Positions 29,640 to 41,119 of a DNA stretch of 64,000 nt are shown piece by piece (positions within the stretch are counted from its first letter, which is position 1; every line of letters starts with the position of its first letter). The notes below the pieces were generated by a model. The model saw only the letters and a list, made by a program, of their open reading frames with translations. It was not told the origin of the DNA and did not search any database. The position numbers and the translations under genes were made by a program. The stretch is from Chrysopilus asiliformis (lineage: Eukaryota; Arthropoda; Insecta; Diptera; Rhagionidae): NCBI GenBank assembly GCA_964034945.1, contig OZ035961.1:67988031-68052030 (forward strand), in the 5' to 3' direction.

Positions 29640-31398
29640 ATTCGACGATTTTTATGCCCCCGGGCTAACTTTTGAACCAGTTGGGGTTTCACTTTCGTAG
29701 TACATCCATTGGAAAGGTAATTTGCTCTAGTTTCATGGACATAAGCTCTTTTTTGGCGGGGAACTGCAGGGGGATGGTCAGCTGCCATCTTAGGGGCACT
29801 GATTTTTTCATGCATTTTTCGACGATTTTTATGCCCCCGGGCTAACTTTTGAACCAGTTCGGGTTTCACTTTCGTATTACCCTAATTGGAAAGGTAATTT
29901 GCTCTAGTTTCATGGACATAAGCTCTTTTTTGGCGGGGAACTGCAGGGGGATGGTCAGCTGCCATCTTAGGGGCACTGATTTTTTCATGCATTTTTCGAC
30001 GATTTTTATGCCCCCGGGCTAACTTTTGAACCAGTTCGGGTTTCACTTTCGTAGTACATCCATTGGAAAGGTAATTTTCTCTAGTTTCATGGACATAAGC
30101 TCTTTTTTGGCGGGGAACTGCAGGGGGATGGTCAGCTGCCATCTTAGGGGCACTGATTTTTTCATGCATTTTTCGACGATTTTTATGCCCCCGGGCTAAC
30201 TTTTGAACCAGTTGGGGTTTCACTTTCGTAGTACATCCATTGGAAAGGTAATTTGCTCTAGTTTCATGGACATAAGCTCTTTTTTGGCGGGGAACTGCAG
30301 GGGGATGGTCAGCTGCCATCTTAGGGGCACTGATTTTTTCATGCATTTTTCGACGATTTTTATGCCCCCGGGCTAACTTTTGAACCAGTTCGGGTTTCAC
30401 TTTCGTATTACCCTAATTGGAAAGGTAATTTGCTCTAGTTTCATGGACATAAGCTCTTTTTTGGCGGGGAACTGCAGGGGGATGGTCAGCTGCCATCTTA
30501 GGGGCACTGATTTTTTCATGCATTTTTCGACGATTTTTATGCCCCCGGGCTAACTTTTGAACCAGTTCGGGTTTCACTTTCGTAGTACATCCATTGGAAA
30601 GGTAATTTTCTCTAGTTTCATGGACATAAGCTCTTTTTTGGCGGGGAACTGCAGGGGGATGGTCAGCTGCCATCTTAGGCGCACTGATTTTTTCATGCAT
30701 TTTTCGACGATTTTTATGCCCCCGGGCTAACTTTTGAACCAGTTCGGGTTTCACTTTCGTATTACCCTAATTGGAAAGGTAATTTGCTCTAGTTTCATGG
30801 ACATAAGCTCTTTTTTGGCGGGGAACTGCAGGGGGATGGTCAGCTGCCATCTTAGGGGCACTGATTTTTTCATGCATTTTTCGACGATTTTTATGCCCCC
30901 GGGCTAACTTTTGAACCAGTTCGGGTTTCACTTTCGTAGTACATCCATTGGAAAGGTAATTTGCTCTAGTTTCATGGACATAAGCTCTTTTTTGGCGGGG
31001 AACTGCAGGGGGATGGTCAGCTGCCATCTTAGGGGCACTGATTTTTTCATGCATTTTTCGACGATTTTTATGCCCCCGGGCTAACTTTTGAACCAGTTCG
31101 GGTTTCACTTTCGTAGTACATCCATTGGAAAGGTAATTTGCTCTAGTTTCATGGACATAAGCTCTTTTTTGGCGGGGAACTGCAGGGGGATGGTCAGCTG
31201 CCATCTTAGGGGCACTGATTTTTTCATGCATTTTTCGACGATTTTTATGCCCCCGGGCTAACTTTTGAACCAGTTCGGGTTTCACTTTCGTATTACCCTA
31301 ATTGGAAAGGTAATTTGCTCTAGTTTCATGGACATAAGCTCTTTTTTGGCGGGGAACTGCAGGGGGATGGTCAGCTACCATCTTAGGCGTAATGATTT
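29640..31398 (-). repeat. 177-bp satellite, left block, about 10 units
   Basis: Successive ATTGGAAAGG positions (29708, 29885, 30062, 30239 and on) are exactly 177 bp apart. The unit is markedly more GC-rich than its surroundings (CCCCGGGCTAAC, CTGCAGGGGGATGG). On the minus strand each unit is open for 59 codons (MAADHPPAVPRQKRAYVHET is part of it). Two junction variants exist: A (TACATCCATTGG, open) and B (TACCCTAATTGG, which puts a stop in that frame). Order from the centre outwards: B A A B A B A A B A. I recognise no protein family, so I treat it as satellite DNA. Confidence 0.9.
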
Positions 31399-31416
31399 TT
31401 CCATCAAAAAATCATT
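31391..31416. repeat. Centre of the satellite palindrome
   Basis: AATGATTTTT, then the spacer CCATC, then AAAAAATCATT: the two satellite blocks meet here in opposite orientation. Confidence 0.9.
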
Positions 31417-32611
31417 GCGCCTAAGATGGCAGCTGACCATCCCCCTGCAGTTCCCCGCCAAAAAAGAGCTTATGTCCATGAAACTAGAGCAAATTACCTT
31501 TCCAATGGATGTACTACGAAAGTGAAACCCGAACTGGTTCAAAAGTTAGCCCGGGGGCATAAAAATCGTCGAAAAATGCATGAAAAAATCAGTGCGCCTA
31601 AAATGGCAGCTGACCATCCCCCTGCAGTTCCCCGCCAAAAAAGAGCTTATGTCCATGAAACTAGAGCAAATTACCTTTCCAATGGATGTACTACGAAAGT
31701 GAAACCCGAACTGGTTCAAAAGTTAGCCCGGGGGCATAAAAATCGTCGAAAAATGCATGAAAAAATCAGTGCGCCTAAAATGGCAGCTGACCATCCCCCT
31801 GCAGTTCCCCGCCAAAAAAGAGCTTATGTCCATGAAACTAGAGCAAATTACCTTTCCAATTAGGGTAATACGAAAGTGAAACCCCAACTGGTTCAAAAGT
31901 TAGCCCGGGGGCATAAAAATCGTCGAAAAATGCATGAAAAAATCAGTGCCCCTAAGATGGCAGCTGACCATCCCCCTGCAGTTCCCCGCCAAAAAAGAGC
32001 TTATGTCCATGAAACTAGAGCAAATTACCTTTCCAATTAGGGTAATACGAAAGTGAAACCCCAACTGGTTCAAAAGTTAGCCCGGGGGCATAAAAATCGT
32101 CGAAAAATGCATGAAAAAATCAGTGCCCCTAAGATGGCAGCTGACCATCCCCCTGCAGTTCCCCGCCAAAAAAGAGCTTATGTCCATGAAACTAGAGCAA
32201 ATTACCTTTCCAATGGATGTACTACGAAAGTGAAACCCGAACTGGTTCAAAAGTTAGCCCGGGGGCATAAAAATCGTCGAAAAATGCATGAAAAAATCAG
32301 TGCGCCTAAAATGGCAGCTGACCATCCCCCTGCAGTTCCCCGCCAAAAAAGAGCTTATGTCCATGAAACTAGAGCAAATTACCTTTCCAATTAGGGTAAT
32401 ACGAAAGTGAAACCCCAACTGGTTCAAAAGTTAGCCCGGGGGCATAAAAATCGTCGAAAAATGCATGAAAAAATCAGTGCCCCTAAGATGGCAGCTGACC
32501 ATCCCCCTGCAGTTCCCCGTTAAAAAAGAGCTTATGTCTCTGAAAGTAGAGCAAATTACCTTTCCAATGGATGTACTACGAAAGTGAAACCCAAAAGTTA
32601 GTCAAGGGGCA
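31405..32611 (+). repeat. 177-bp satellite, right block, about 7 units
   Basis: The same unit as the left block in opposite orientation, now open on the plus strand. Variant order from the centre: A A B B A B A. The last unit is degenerate (GTTAAAAAAGAG introduces a stop at about 32520) and loses part of the unit before ending near 32611. Confidence 0.9.
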
Positions 32612-33085
32612 TTTTCGTGCATCGTTCTTTGCTATGCTTTGCTGTGAGGAAGCAATGCAGTCCTAAAACAAATGCTGTGCTTATTTTCAGTGCTGTGCTG
32701 AAAATCGAAAATTTCAAGTATTGAGCACATTTTTTTCTCTCAATTGCTTATCGCATTACTTTGCTTTTTTGTACTCTGTTCTGCTGATGCTTTGAACTGC
32801 ATTTGCTGTGCTTAAGCAGACATTTAGTTTGCTTAACCAGGGTGCGAACTTTGAACTGGTTTCAGCTTTTTTTACGTTTCTCAATCGGATTAATCGGACC
32901 AATTTTTCCCTCTTCTCCCACACAAATAAATTTTTATACTCTATCGATATGATATATTATATACAGGTATATTAGGCAAAGTTTGAATTAGCTTTGCTTA
33001 ATTCTCGTGCTGATGCTGATGCTGATGCTGATGCTATGCTGTGCTGAATAAAACGTAAATTGCTTTGCTTAAAAAATTTCCAATC
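32612..33085. repeat. TGCT-word-rich low-complexity tract
   Basis: Words TTTGCT, GTGCTG and ATGCTG are scattered throughout. A cleaner run CTGATGCTGATGCTGATGC lies at about 33009-33032. Part of a family B repeat interrupts at about 32880-32985. Confidence 0.6.
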
Positions 33086-33735
33086 CCCCGTTAGAATATG
33101 ATTTTACATAACCGTTCCATACATCAAAATCCAATCGGACCACTCCTTTCCGCCTCTACAATACAAATGGATTTTTTTTAAATAATCATATGAGCCATTA
33201 TTTTTGAAAGTGGTATAGGTCAATTTATTCAACATTAAGATATCTAAGGGTTTGATTTTGGAACAACTTAAAAATATAACAAGGCCAAGTTCTTGAACGG
33301 GCAAAATCGGACCATTACCATACAAACGAAACAGTTTTTTTTTGCAATTCTCTCGAAAATGATGAGTCGTATTAAAAAAATTTTATAGATAAATTGTGTT
33401 TAGAGTAGGACCTATTCTTACATCAAAATCCAGTTGGACCACTCCTTTTCCCCTTGTCCATATAAATGAAATAATTTTATGCGATTCTCCCGAAAACGGT
33501 ACACCGTATTAAAGAACTTAGCATTGATATTAACTAGAAAAACAACTGTACATAATTTCAAACCTCTAACTCAATCCTTTCGAAAATTATGGTGTTCACG
33601 GACAGACGGACGGACATGCAGAAGCTAAAATCCTTTGTTATACCAAACACCCTGGTGTAGTTCATTTTTGTGTCCGACGATTGGTTCAATGCGTTACAAA
33701 CGGTATACTAAATCGAATATACTTTTATTTATATG
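33086..33735. repeat. DINE-like family B fragments
   Basis: Plus-strand words ATGATTTTACATAACCGTTCC and GCAAAATCGGACCATTACC lie in the first half. At 33560-33720 there is a minus-strand start, with GACAGACGGACGGACATGC, GTGTCCGACGATTGG and GCGTTACAAACGGTATAC. Confidence 0.65.
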
Positions 33736-35286
33736 ATTCCCATATAGAGTATCAAGAATATCTTCTCGTACATTAAGTTTGTTTATATGAATGACGTGTT
33801 TCAGGAGATTTTCTAAAATGTCAATTCAGCCCTCTTTTTCGCATTTTCAACATTTTTTTTATTTTTTTAACTTTTTCTTATTTTTTTTTTTGTTTTTGTG
33901 TCAAAATTCCCGACAGTATTGAAGCCAGATAAAAAACTACCTAAAAACGAACACGAACCTTGTGCTATGGCATCTGGGGGTTCTCTGGATTTATCCTTGA
34001 CTTGCTGCTACTGCTGCTTTTAATACTTCTTCTGAACCAAAAATCTCATTCTATTGTGTTGTTCATTCAGAATGATCACTCACCGATTGGCTTTATATGA
34101 TGGCTATGCTCGTATAATCAAAACAATGAGCTAGTCGTATTGTCAGGGGAGTCCTTCCTGAATTGAGGCATCTGGCTGTCAGCTTTTTCTTCTTATTTTT
34201 GATAAGTTCCTTCATCGGTATGTGTGTTAGTGGTATAGAGAAAAGGCAGAACATATTCCATAACTGAAGGAATGTCCAGAGGTGTGTATGTAGTAATAAG
34301 TATTGGAACCCAAACGTTAACCTAGTAATGTATGTAGGTTTCTACATACAAATATCAAAACTTTTTGCTGACTTCCATTAAAATTTTGTTTTGCTAGTAT
34401 CAAGTAATATAACATATAAAAATTGACAGACTGTGTTTGTCTGTTAATAAAGTTACATAGTTGTAGGTTGTCGAACTCAATACTCAATTGATTCGCTTAA
34501 CCTGATTACCTGTTGAGAGTTATCCCTGTGTATTTTTTTACGTCGAATATACTTGAATTAAGTCAAAATTTACAGACATTTCTCTACTTATTATATATAT
34601 AAGTGTATTCCAATATTGCTTTTTCGGCATCTTTTATCCAACGACCTTTCAATATCATGAGCAGGATAAGAAAATTATGATTTATGAAGCACGCCAGAAC
34701 TTAATAAATTTATGGGAACGCTTGTTTGTCTTCTGATTGTTCCAAGAAGAATAATCAATCATTTTGTACAGATGAAGGACAAATTTGCACAAATAAGGTA
34801 TTATATAAGCAATGCAACATTGTATCACCGGGTCTTTCACAAATCACTTTTCAGAAATTTTGATTCAAGAATACACTGGTAATTTGATTGAGTTTGATAC
34901 ATTTTCGGTAAAAATCACTTATTTTCATCATTTTCCCCAGATAATTAAATAATTACTTCTGCAAAATAAAATCTTCTATGGGCGTGTCTTCGTACGAGCA
35001 TTTAAAATCGTTCCGAACAGTCCCTAATCTTATGTCCCACATGCCAGATTTTATAATTGGTGCTTGGATTTGAAAAAAATACAATGTCGACTTAAACAGG
35101 AAGTCCTATTTCCGAGTTATACGCACGGGATTAAAATCCCCTCCTGAAGTTTCTTTAAATTTTAGCCTTTCGACAGAGAAACAATAGATGTTTCTCTGTC
35201 GTCTACCATATTAGTTTTTTGTAGTATATTCTAGAAATTTATCTGTTTCTGAACCTTTCACTTGATATCCATCACGAAAGGTCTGG
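33736..35286. other. Intergenic, nothing recognised
   Basis: No coding, RNA or repeat termini recognised. A short self-complementary GACAGAGAAACAATAGATG and inverse TTTCTCTGTC lies near 35172-35200. Confidence 0.4.
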
Positions 35287-35625
35287 TATCATCATCATCC
35301 TTGGCGCTACAGCTCTCGAAGAGCCTGAACCTACCCAATTGAGGTTTCAAAACAATTTCTTCGCTGCTTCGCACCTACAGTTTTACATGGATTGCGAACC
35401 ATGGATGAATTACAACATTTGTAAGGTTTTTACGTTGCAACCCATCAACAGCAGAGACCGTGATAGCATTATAGACCGATGATGTCGTTAACACCAAGCG
35501 GCAACTATCACTACTCATCCCGTAAAGCAAGTTGAGCTGTGATTCAAGCGTGCGACAGTCGGGAATTGAACCACCAACCTCCGGAATATGGGCCAAGTAC
35601 TTTACCACTTCGACTACGCTGGACC
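35287..35625 (-). mobile_element. tRNA-derived SINE
   Basis: On the minus strand the element starts GGTCCAGCG near 35625. An A-box-like TAGTCGAAGTGG follows (35616-35605), then a B box GGTTCAATTCC (35572-35562), which together are the internal pol III promoter of a tRNA-like head. A body of about 260 bp follows and ends with a GATGATGATGAT tail at 35299-35287. No convincing target duplication was found. The product would be a pol III transcript moved by a LINE-encoded reverse transcriptase. Confidence 0.75.
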
Positions 35626-35762
35626 TTTTTGATATGATTTTGACAATATGTGGCGTTTTATTTTTTATGGTAGGATCTCATGTAGCCAGTATAAGTCTAA
35701 TCCCGATGATAAACCAAGATAGTGAAAAGATCAATGAAATGTACCAAGTCCAGTTTGTAGAA

Positions 35763-36091
35763 GTTTGTATTTCAGTTTGTTTTCTATAAATATTTCCGTA
35801 GGAAATGTTCCACTGAAATTTCCCTAGAGCCTCTCGTGCAGCTGCACGCGCGCACTTGGGCCTTCCTTGAGCCTCCCCGTTTTCGTACAGTAAAATTAAG
35901 GAGTTCCTTCATTCCGCGAACCACAAGACTTTGGAACGATCTATCATACGAAGGATCCCCTTGGATTATAACCTGAAGAAGTTCAAGGACAACATAAACC
36001 GAACACTCCTTACGTTCTTCCGACCATCCTGAGCTGTGCTTCTGCATTAAACGGTCTTCCCCTAAGCTCTGGGTGAAATAATAAAAAAAAA
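35763..36091 (+). mobile_element. 5'-truncated LINE, 3' end with target duplication
   Basis: A duplication AGTTTGTAGAA lies at 35752-35762 and 36091-36101, so the insertion is well bounded. The insert encodes the last part of a jockey/CR1-type reverse transcriptase. KCSTEISLEP is followed by RTVKLRSSFIPRTTRLWNDL and, after a frameshift, YNLKKFKDNINRTLLTF. It ends in AATAATAAAAAAAAA. The truncation to 329 bp is typical of LINE insertion. Confidence 0.8.
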
Positions 36092-36101
36092 GTTTGTAGA
36101 A

Positions 36102-36519
36102 TACATCAACGATCAACGTATCAATTTTTTTCAGCATTTTTTTTGACAATCTAATGCCTTGTGGATGCCCTGCATTCGTCAGGACATTGATATTGAACGA
36201 TCAATGAAACTAAAATTACGGACAATTTTCGACAAGTTTAGGTTTTTAATAGTAATCAGGGTTACTGGGGATATCCGTATGAAAACAAAATCATTTGACG
36301 CCGCCTGGGTTAAGATACATACGATATATTGTTAAAAACACAACCGGAAAGTATTTTTAGCACATCTGCAACAAAGACTTGGCGCGACAGTACATAGCCT
36401 TATCGTCCATTGTGTCCTGTTACAAAGAGTGGAGGAGTATTCAGGCGGCGGGAGGCAAAGACCAAACTGGTCCGTGTTTAGGTCCATAAGCAGAAAAGTT
36501 CCAAATTTTTGAAACGAAA
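36102..36519. other. Intergenic, nothing recognised
   Basis: No supported feature. Confidence 0.35.
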
Positions 36520-36835
36520 TATTCCCCATATAAATGAAACTTTTTTCGCAATTTTCTCAAAAAAGGTGAATCGCATTGAAAAATTTATAAAGCTAAAATG
36601 TCTTTTGAATATGATTTTATATAACTTATCTATACATCAAAATTCAGTTAGACTACCTCTTTCCCCTCCCTGATACAAATTGTATACTTTTTCCTTATTT
36701 TCTCGAAAACGGTGCATCGTATCGAAAAGTTTATAAAGACAAAATGTTTTTGAATATGATTTTATACAATTTATCTATCCAGTTGGACCACTCCTACCTC
36801 CCTCTCCCATACAAATAGATTTTTTTTAAATAAAT
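36520..36835 (+). repeat. DINE-like family B fragment
   Basis: CCCATATAAATGAAACTTTTT, TTCTCAAAAAAGGTGAATCG and ATATGATTTTATATAAC, followed by TTTTCTCGAAAACGGTGC and TATGATTTTATACAA, indicate two overlapping fragments. The 5' (GTCY)n part is absent. Confidence 0.65.
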
Positions 36836-38154
36836 GAATTGGTGGGTGACAAAATACCTTATTTAAATTCGTTCTCCACAAAATGAATAATTTAAATCGC
36901 ACAAAAACAGTGGATGAATAAAGGAAATTTGTGTTGATGCAAGTCCAGATTCGATGGGCCGCTAACCTCACACACAAAATTCAACACCAATCCATTTAAT
37001 TTCACTTGGTCGCTAAGTAAATACCTTGATTCACTTCGTTGATTACAAAATAAAATACTTTCGACGATTTAAAAGTGGGAAAAACAGCGATAATTTGCGC
37101 ACTATATCGATAAACAACCGCTTCGCATCGAGCATCAATGAGGAAAGAGCGAATATATTTCTCAGTTGTCAAACGTGAGTCTGAGAGCGTAACGCCATCT
37201 GTTGGCGATAACATTGTCGTGAGGGACAAAATTATCAGCAACCCCGGAAATTGCATCCGTTTTTCAAGATTTTCGGACTTTTACGGTGGATATTTCCAGT
37301 TTTCGGCTCCGTAGTATTTTTACCTGGTTTAATACGAATCCAACAAAGAAATCCCCATTCAAATCAGACTATATTCAGGTCGCACCGACCACAATTCATT
37401 TTTATATACATACATATATAGATTTTGTATGTAATTTTTGTTTTATTGCATCGATTGGGCTATTATTGCTTAGACGCAATTGTCAGAACTGTCAAAGCGC
37501 ATAAAGCAAAGCATCGAATTAAGAATTGCTCAAATCGAAGCTTTGCTTTCCTCGCTTTGCTTCGGGCGCTTTTGCGAAATCATTTTTCTCTAACAACTAA
37601 AATTAGTACAAGACTGAAATTCCTTTGTGACGTAGCATAGTCAAAAGCAGCCGATATGCGTGCGGTCGGCGGCTCGGAAGCGCCCACGACAACAAAGTAG
37701 GCATGGTGCATATTGTTTTTGCTTTCTTTCTTTCACTTGATGCGTTCGGCCAAGCAAAAAGTTGGGGTTGAGTTCGTTTTCCTTCTTAAAAAACTTTTGG
37801 TTGAGATTGGATGTCCGTTATAAGAATGTTTCAAGATGTAAAATCTGATAGAAGGCCTAATGGTAAAATATACGTATTTATACCTTTTGTCTTGGAGAAA
37901 TATTTTAGATGATGCGATTTTTCAAAGTCATTGAACAAGACACAAATTTTTTTTTTCAGCCCCTATTAAACTCAAACTATTAGTTGCATGGACAGACAAA
38001 AAAGGGGTTTTCAATATAAATTGTGTCTCATAAATTACATCAAAATAGGGAGAATAAGTTAAATGTTTTACTACTTTCTGGCAATTAAATATACTTCTTA
38101 TTTTTTTCACAATCGAGTATGATATTTTTACTCTTTTTATTAAAAGCCACCAAT
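36836..38154. other. Intergenic, nothing recognised
   Basis: No reading frame has a recognisable domain and no repeat termini were found. Two GC-richer patches lie at 37490-37580 and 37640-37690. Confidence 0.35.
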
Positions 38155-38285
38155 CGACGTGCTCAGCATCTACAAGAGCTACATTCGACCGAGACTTGAG
38201 TATAATTCGCACATTTGGGCTGGAGCACCAAAAACTGTCCTGCAACTGCTGAACCGAATTCAAAAACGAACGCAAGCTAACGAAA
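38155..38285 (+). pseudogene. LINE reverse transcriptase fragment
   Basis: The frame gives SIYKSYIRPRLEYNSHIWAG, then PKTVLQLLNRIQKR, the well-conserved block after the catalytic domain of jockey/CR1-type reverse transcriptases. It lies upstream of the part found at 35763-36091 in the normal protein order. It is a separate insertion, truncated on both sides, with no tail visible. Confidence 0.75.
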
Positions 38286-38769
38286 TTCTTGTTACTGCAG
38301 CTGAATTTCACAATTTATCGAAAACTCCATTTTTGAAGTTTGCGTAATCTTACGATGTTGTTTGTACCTACACCATGATCGTCGCTTAAATTTATGAGGG
38401 TTGCGTAAAAGATTTTCTATACAAATGTTGACAGTTCATTTACGAGATGGTAAATTTGCGCAGTAATATACGCGGTTTACGAGGTTTTTATGAGATTCTA
38501 CGAATTCCCATATTCTACAAAAGTTTCATTTACTGAGAAGTACTTTGAAATGTAAGTATTTCATAGGCAGGTGCAAAAGATGTAGCTATATAGAGGGCTA
38601 GTTTAAATGGCTCACAAATACTACTATAATAACCATTTTTTCCAAATAGTTAAGCGGCCATAATGTAAATCAACCATAGAAACTCTGTTTTAGTTCATTT
38701 TAAATTGAAAAGTGTTTGGTAGCTTTCGGGAGAGGCTGTGATTGACGTAACATCTAATTTTACAAATCG
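38286..38769. other. Intergenic, nothing recognised
   Basis: No supported feature. Confidence 0.35.
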
Positions 38770-39024
38770 TTCAATAAACAAGAAATTGTCCTATCATTGA
38801 ATTTTTACAAAAAGAGAGTTATTTTACAATTCTATCAAAATGGAGTTCAAATACTAAGAATGAAAGAGAGTTATTTTATAATTCTATCAAAATGGAGTTC
38901 AAATACTATTATTTAAAGAATTTTAGAAATAAACATATCCTTTCTAACAACTTATAACTGAAAAATAGTCTCCTGTAAAATTTTGAATTTCTTTGATAGG
39001 ACATTTTCTTGTTTATTGGTCGAA
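38770..39024. mobile_element. 255-bp inverted-repeat element with internal duplication
   Basis: TTCAATAAACAAGAAATTGT at the left pairs with ACATTTTCTTGTTTATTGG at the right, both next to CCTATCA/TGATAGG. Inside, a 44-bp sequence starting GAGAGTTATTTTA is duplicated in tandem (about 38814 and 38864). The target duplication is not clear. Confidence 0.65.
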
Positions 39025-39550
39025 ACGTCGGATCAATATCGTCATAATATCGTCATCTTTGACACAAACTTGACACAACATTGACCAATTACTTAGTTTT
39101 AAAAAAAAATTTCTAAAAAAAAACTTTAAAAAACATTTAAAGTCAGTTTGCTGAAATTTTGGTGAGAAAGGAACAAATGAATTTCACTCAAATGCAACAA
39201 ACATTACCATTAAATGTTCAATTCAGCACACTTTTTCTTAATGTAGAATATATTATGCCCAATGCGGAAAACTTTGCAGAATGAGACTCTCCCCAATAGC
39301 GTCTGATCACCGTATCTGTAAGACAAATTCAAGCCATCTTGTTGAGATTTTAACAAATAACTACTTATATTATGCATCTTAATAAACATTCTTGCCGAGC
39401 AAAAGGGTCGCGATCGGAACCTTCATATATTTTTGATCGAAACTACCGCCTGTGTCTTTGAGCTTTGAGTTTTAATACTGTTAGATAAGGTAGTCGATTA
39501 TTTGCAAGTTATATGTGAAACTAGTCTCAATGGATCTTACTGCAATTGAA

Positions 39551-39912
39551 TATTGGGTTGTGGAATAAGTTCTGCCGTTTTTGTCGTTTGCTGATTATAA
39601 AAGCTACTTTATATACGCCATTGGATAGGCTGAACTGGGTTTGGCATTTAACCCAAGATGTATTTTAATAGTGCGTGTTTTGCAAGTGTTACATGCGCTT
39701 GAAATGGAAAATAAAGTATTACATATCCGACACCTGTTACTGTTTTTGTCCCACAAAAACCAAACATCGACGGTCCTTCGGCCATAAGCGATGACATGTG
39801 TCAGAGATGGTTTACGCTTTTCCATTAGCGAGATCTTAATCCCAACGATACTACCCGTTCCAGGCGACCAACCATAACCCTTTCCCTGAATCCGCACTTG
39901 ACAGTAGCTGTG
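39551..39912 (+). mobile_element. 5' part of a mariner element
   Basis: Starts TATTGGGTTGTGGAATAAGT, a typical mariner 5' inverted repeat. About 150 bp on, ATG 39704 opens MENKVLHIRHLLLFLSHKN, the usual mariner N-terminus. After a frameshift and with one stop follow MCQRWFTLF and NPNDTTRSRRPT, the helix-turn-helix and GRP-type linker region. The catalytic part and 3' repeat are missing. This lineage differs from the mariner at 6.4 kb. Confidence 0.75.
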
Positions 39913-40292
39913 TGATTAAAAAAGAGCAAATTCAACACCACGCACTTTATATTTTTATCAAGATATACAATTTTCAAAAAAATTTTCACAGCTCAAAAAA
40001 ATGCAAATTTAAAATGTGAACGCCATTATGATTAAAATTTAACTCCTCACAATTTTGTAAAATCGGCAGTTCGGCATATCTCTTATCAATTCCGAAAGAT
40101 GACGATAGTGCTATTAATAGTGCAAAGGCATGATTTTTAATCGCTTATATCTCGAAACTGAAAAAAAATGAGTTGTGCCACTATTGCAGCCGGTGAGCGA
40201 ATTGTCCTCAAGCATGAGCGGAAAAACTTATTTTGTACATTTTAGTGCATTTTGAAAGTGTATCATATCAGAAAACTTGCTTTTTTTAAAGG
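39913..40292. other. Intergenic, nothing recognised
   Basis: No supported feature. Confidence 0.35.
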
Positions 40293-40849
40293 TTTTTATA
40301 CCCGTATGGTGAAACCAAAGGGTATATTAGATTTGCCTTACCGTTTGTAACGCCAAGATCCCGTCATCACACAAAAAAATGAATTACACCAGTTTAGAAT
40401 GATAAAAAAAGGTGAATTTAGCATGTCCGTCCGTCCATCCGTCTGTCCGTCCGTCTGTGGCGCGGATTGCGGGCGCACGGATTGAGCTAGAGACTTGAAA
40501 TTTAGCGCAGATTCGTTTTTCGTAAAATGTGAGGCTACGTTCGTTAATGGACAAAAATGGACCATTAGGGGGGTGCCCCCCATACGAACGAAAATGATTT
40601 TTGCGAATATCTCAAAAACGGTGCATCTTATCAAAAAAGTCAAACAACAAAAGTTATTTAGGATATGATTCTACATAAAACTTCCATACATCAAAATCCA
40701 TTTGGAATAAATTTTAAAAAATCTTATTGAGAAGTTTGACTTCAAAGTGGAATTTTGATAAAACTGTTCGCCGTTCACTTAAATCGCCATACGGGTTTTC
40801 AATAATTGCCAGATTGCCAGATTGGCAATTATAGCTTTTGTTATGTTTT
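40293..40849 (+). mobile_element. DINE-like family A, full-length copy
   Basis: Starts TTTTTATACCCGTATGG; TATACCC and GGGTATA (40297-40325) form a 5' hairpin. The text ACCGTTTGTAACGCCAAGAT, a (GTCY)n tract at 40424-40457, and GAGCTAGAGACTTGAAAT follow. Near the 3' end ATCGCCATACGGGT is inverse to the 5' ACCCGTATGGTGA. The end has the TTGCCAGATTGGCAATT hairpin and AGCTTTTGTTATG. Plan and size fit the non-autonomous DINE-1/INE-1 Helitron-like class, but this is inference. Confidence 0.75.
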
Positions 40850-41119
40850 ACTACAAAACTCACACAAATAATGTCTTAATGGAGGCCGCGTCACACAAAA
40901 ATTGGTTCAACTTCATAGCAGCGTTTCTAAAGTTTGCCGATACCTAAGAATCACCTTTATTTGATTTTTTTTTTGTTAAGTAAAATTTTAGTTTTTTGTT
41001 TATTTTTAGGAGTTTTTGTTTGTATTTTTTACTTAAATATTGTATATTAGTTTTTGATTGTCTCTCGATTTTATTTGTACAAGAAGATTTGAGCCCCCGG
41101 GGATCAAGTCTCCCAGACG

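Noticed and set aside
29501..32394. Several 86-172-codon frames with a 59-residue period
   Set aside because: They are units of the 177-bp satellite. They are interrupted by variant B stops, have no flanking gene structure and lie in both orientations. Kept as a finding, not as genes.
29640..32611. CRISPR-like regular repetition
   Set aside because: The units are contiguous 177-bp tandem copies without unique spacers, in a eukaryotic repeat context.
39604..39897. 97-codon minus-strand frame
   Set aside because: The plus strand of the same stretch carries mariner N-terminal motifs, so the minus frame is a shadow.
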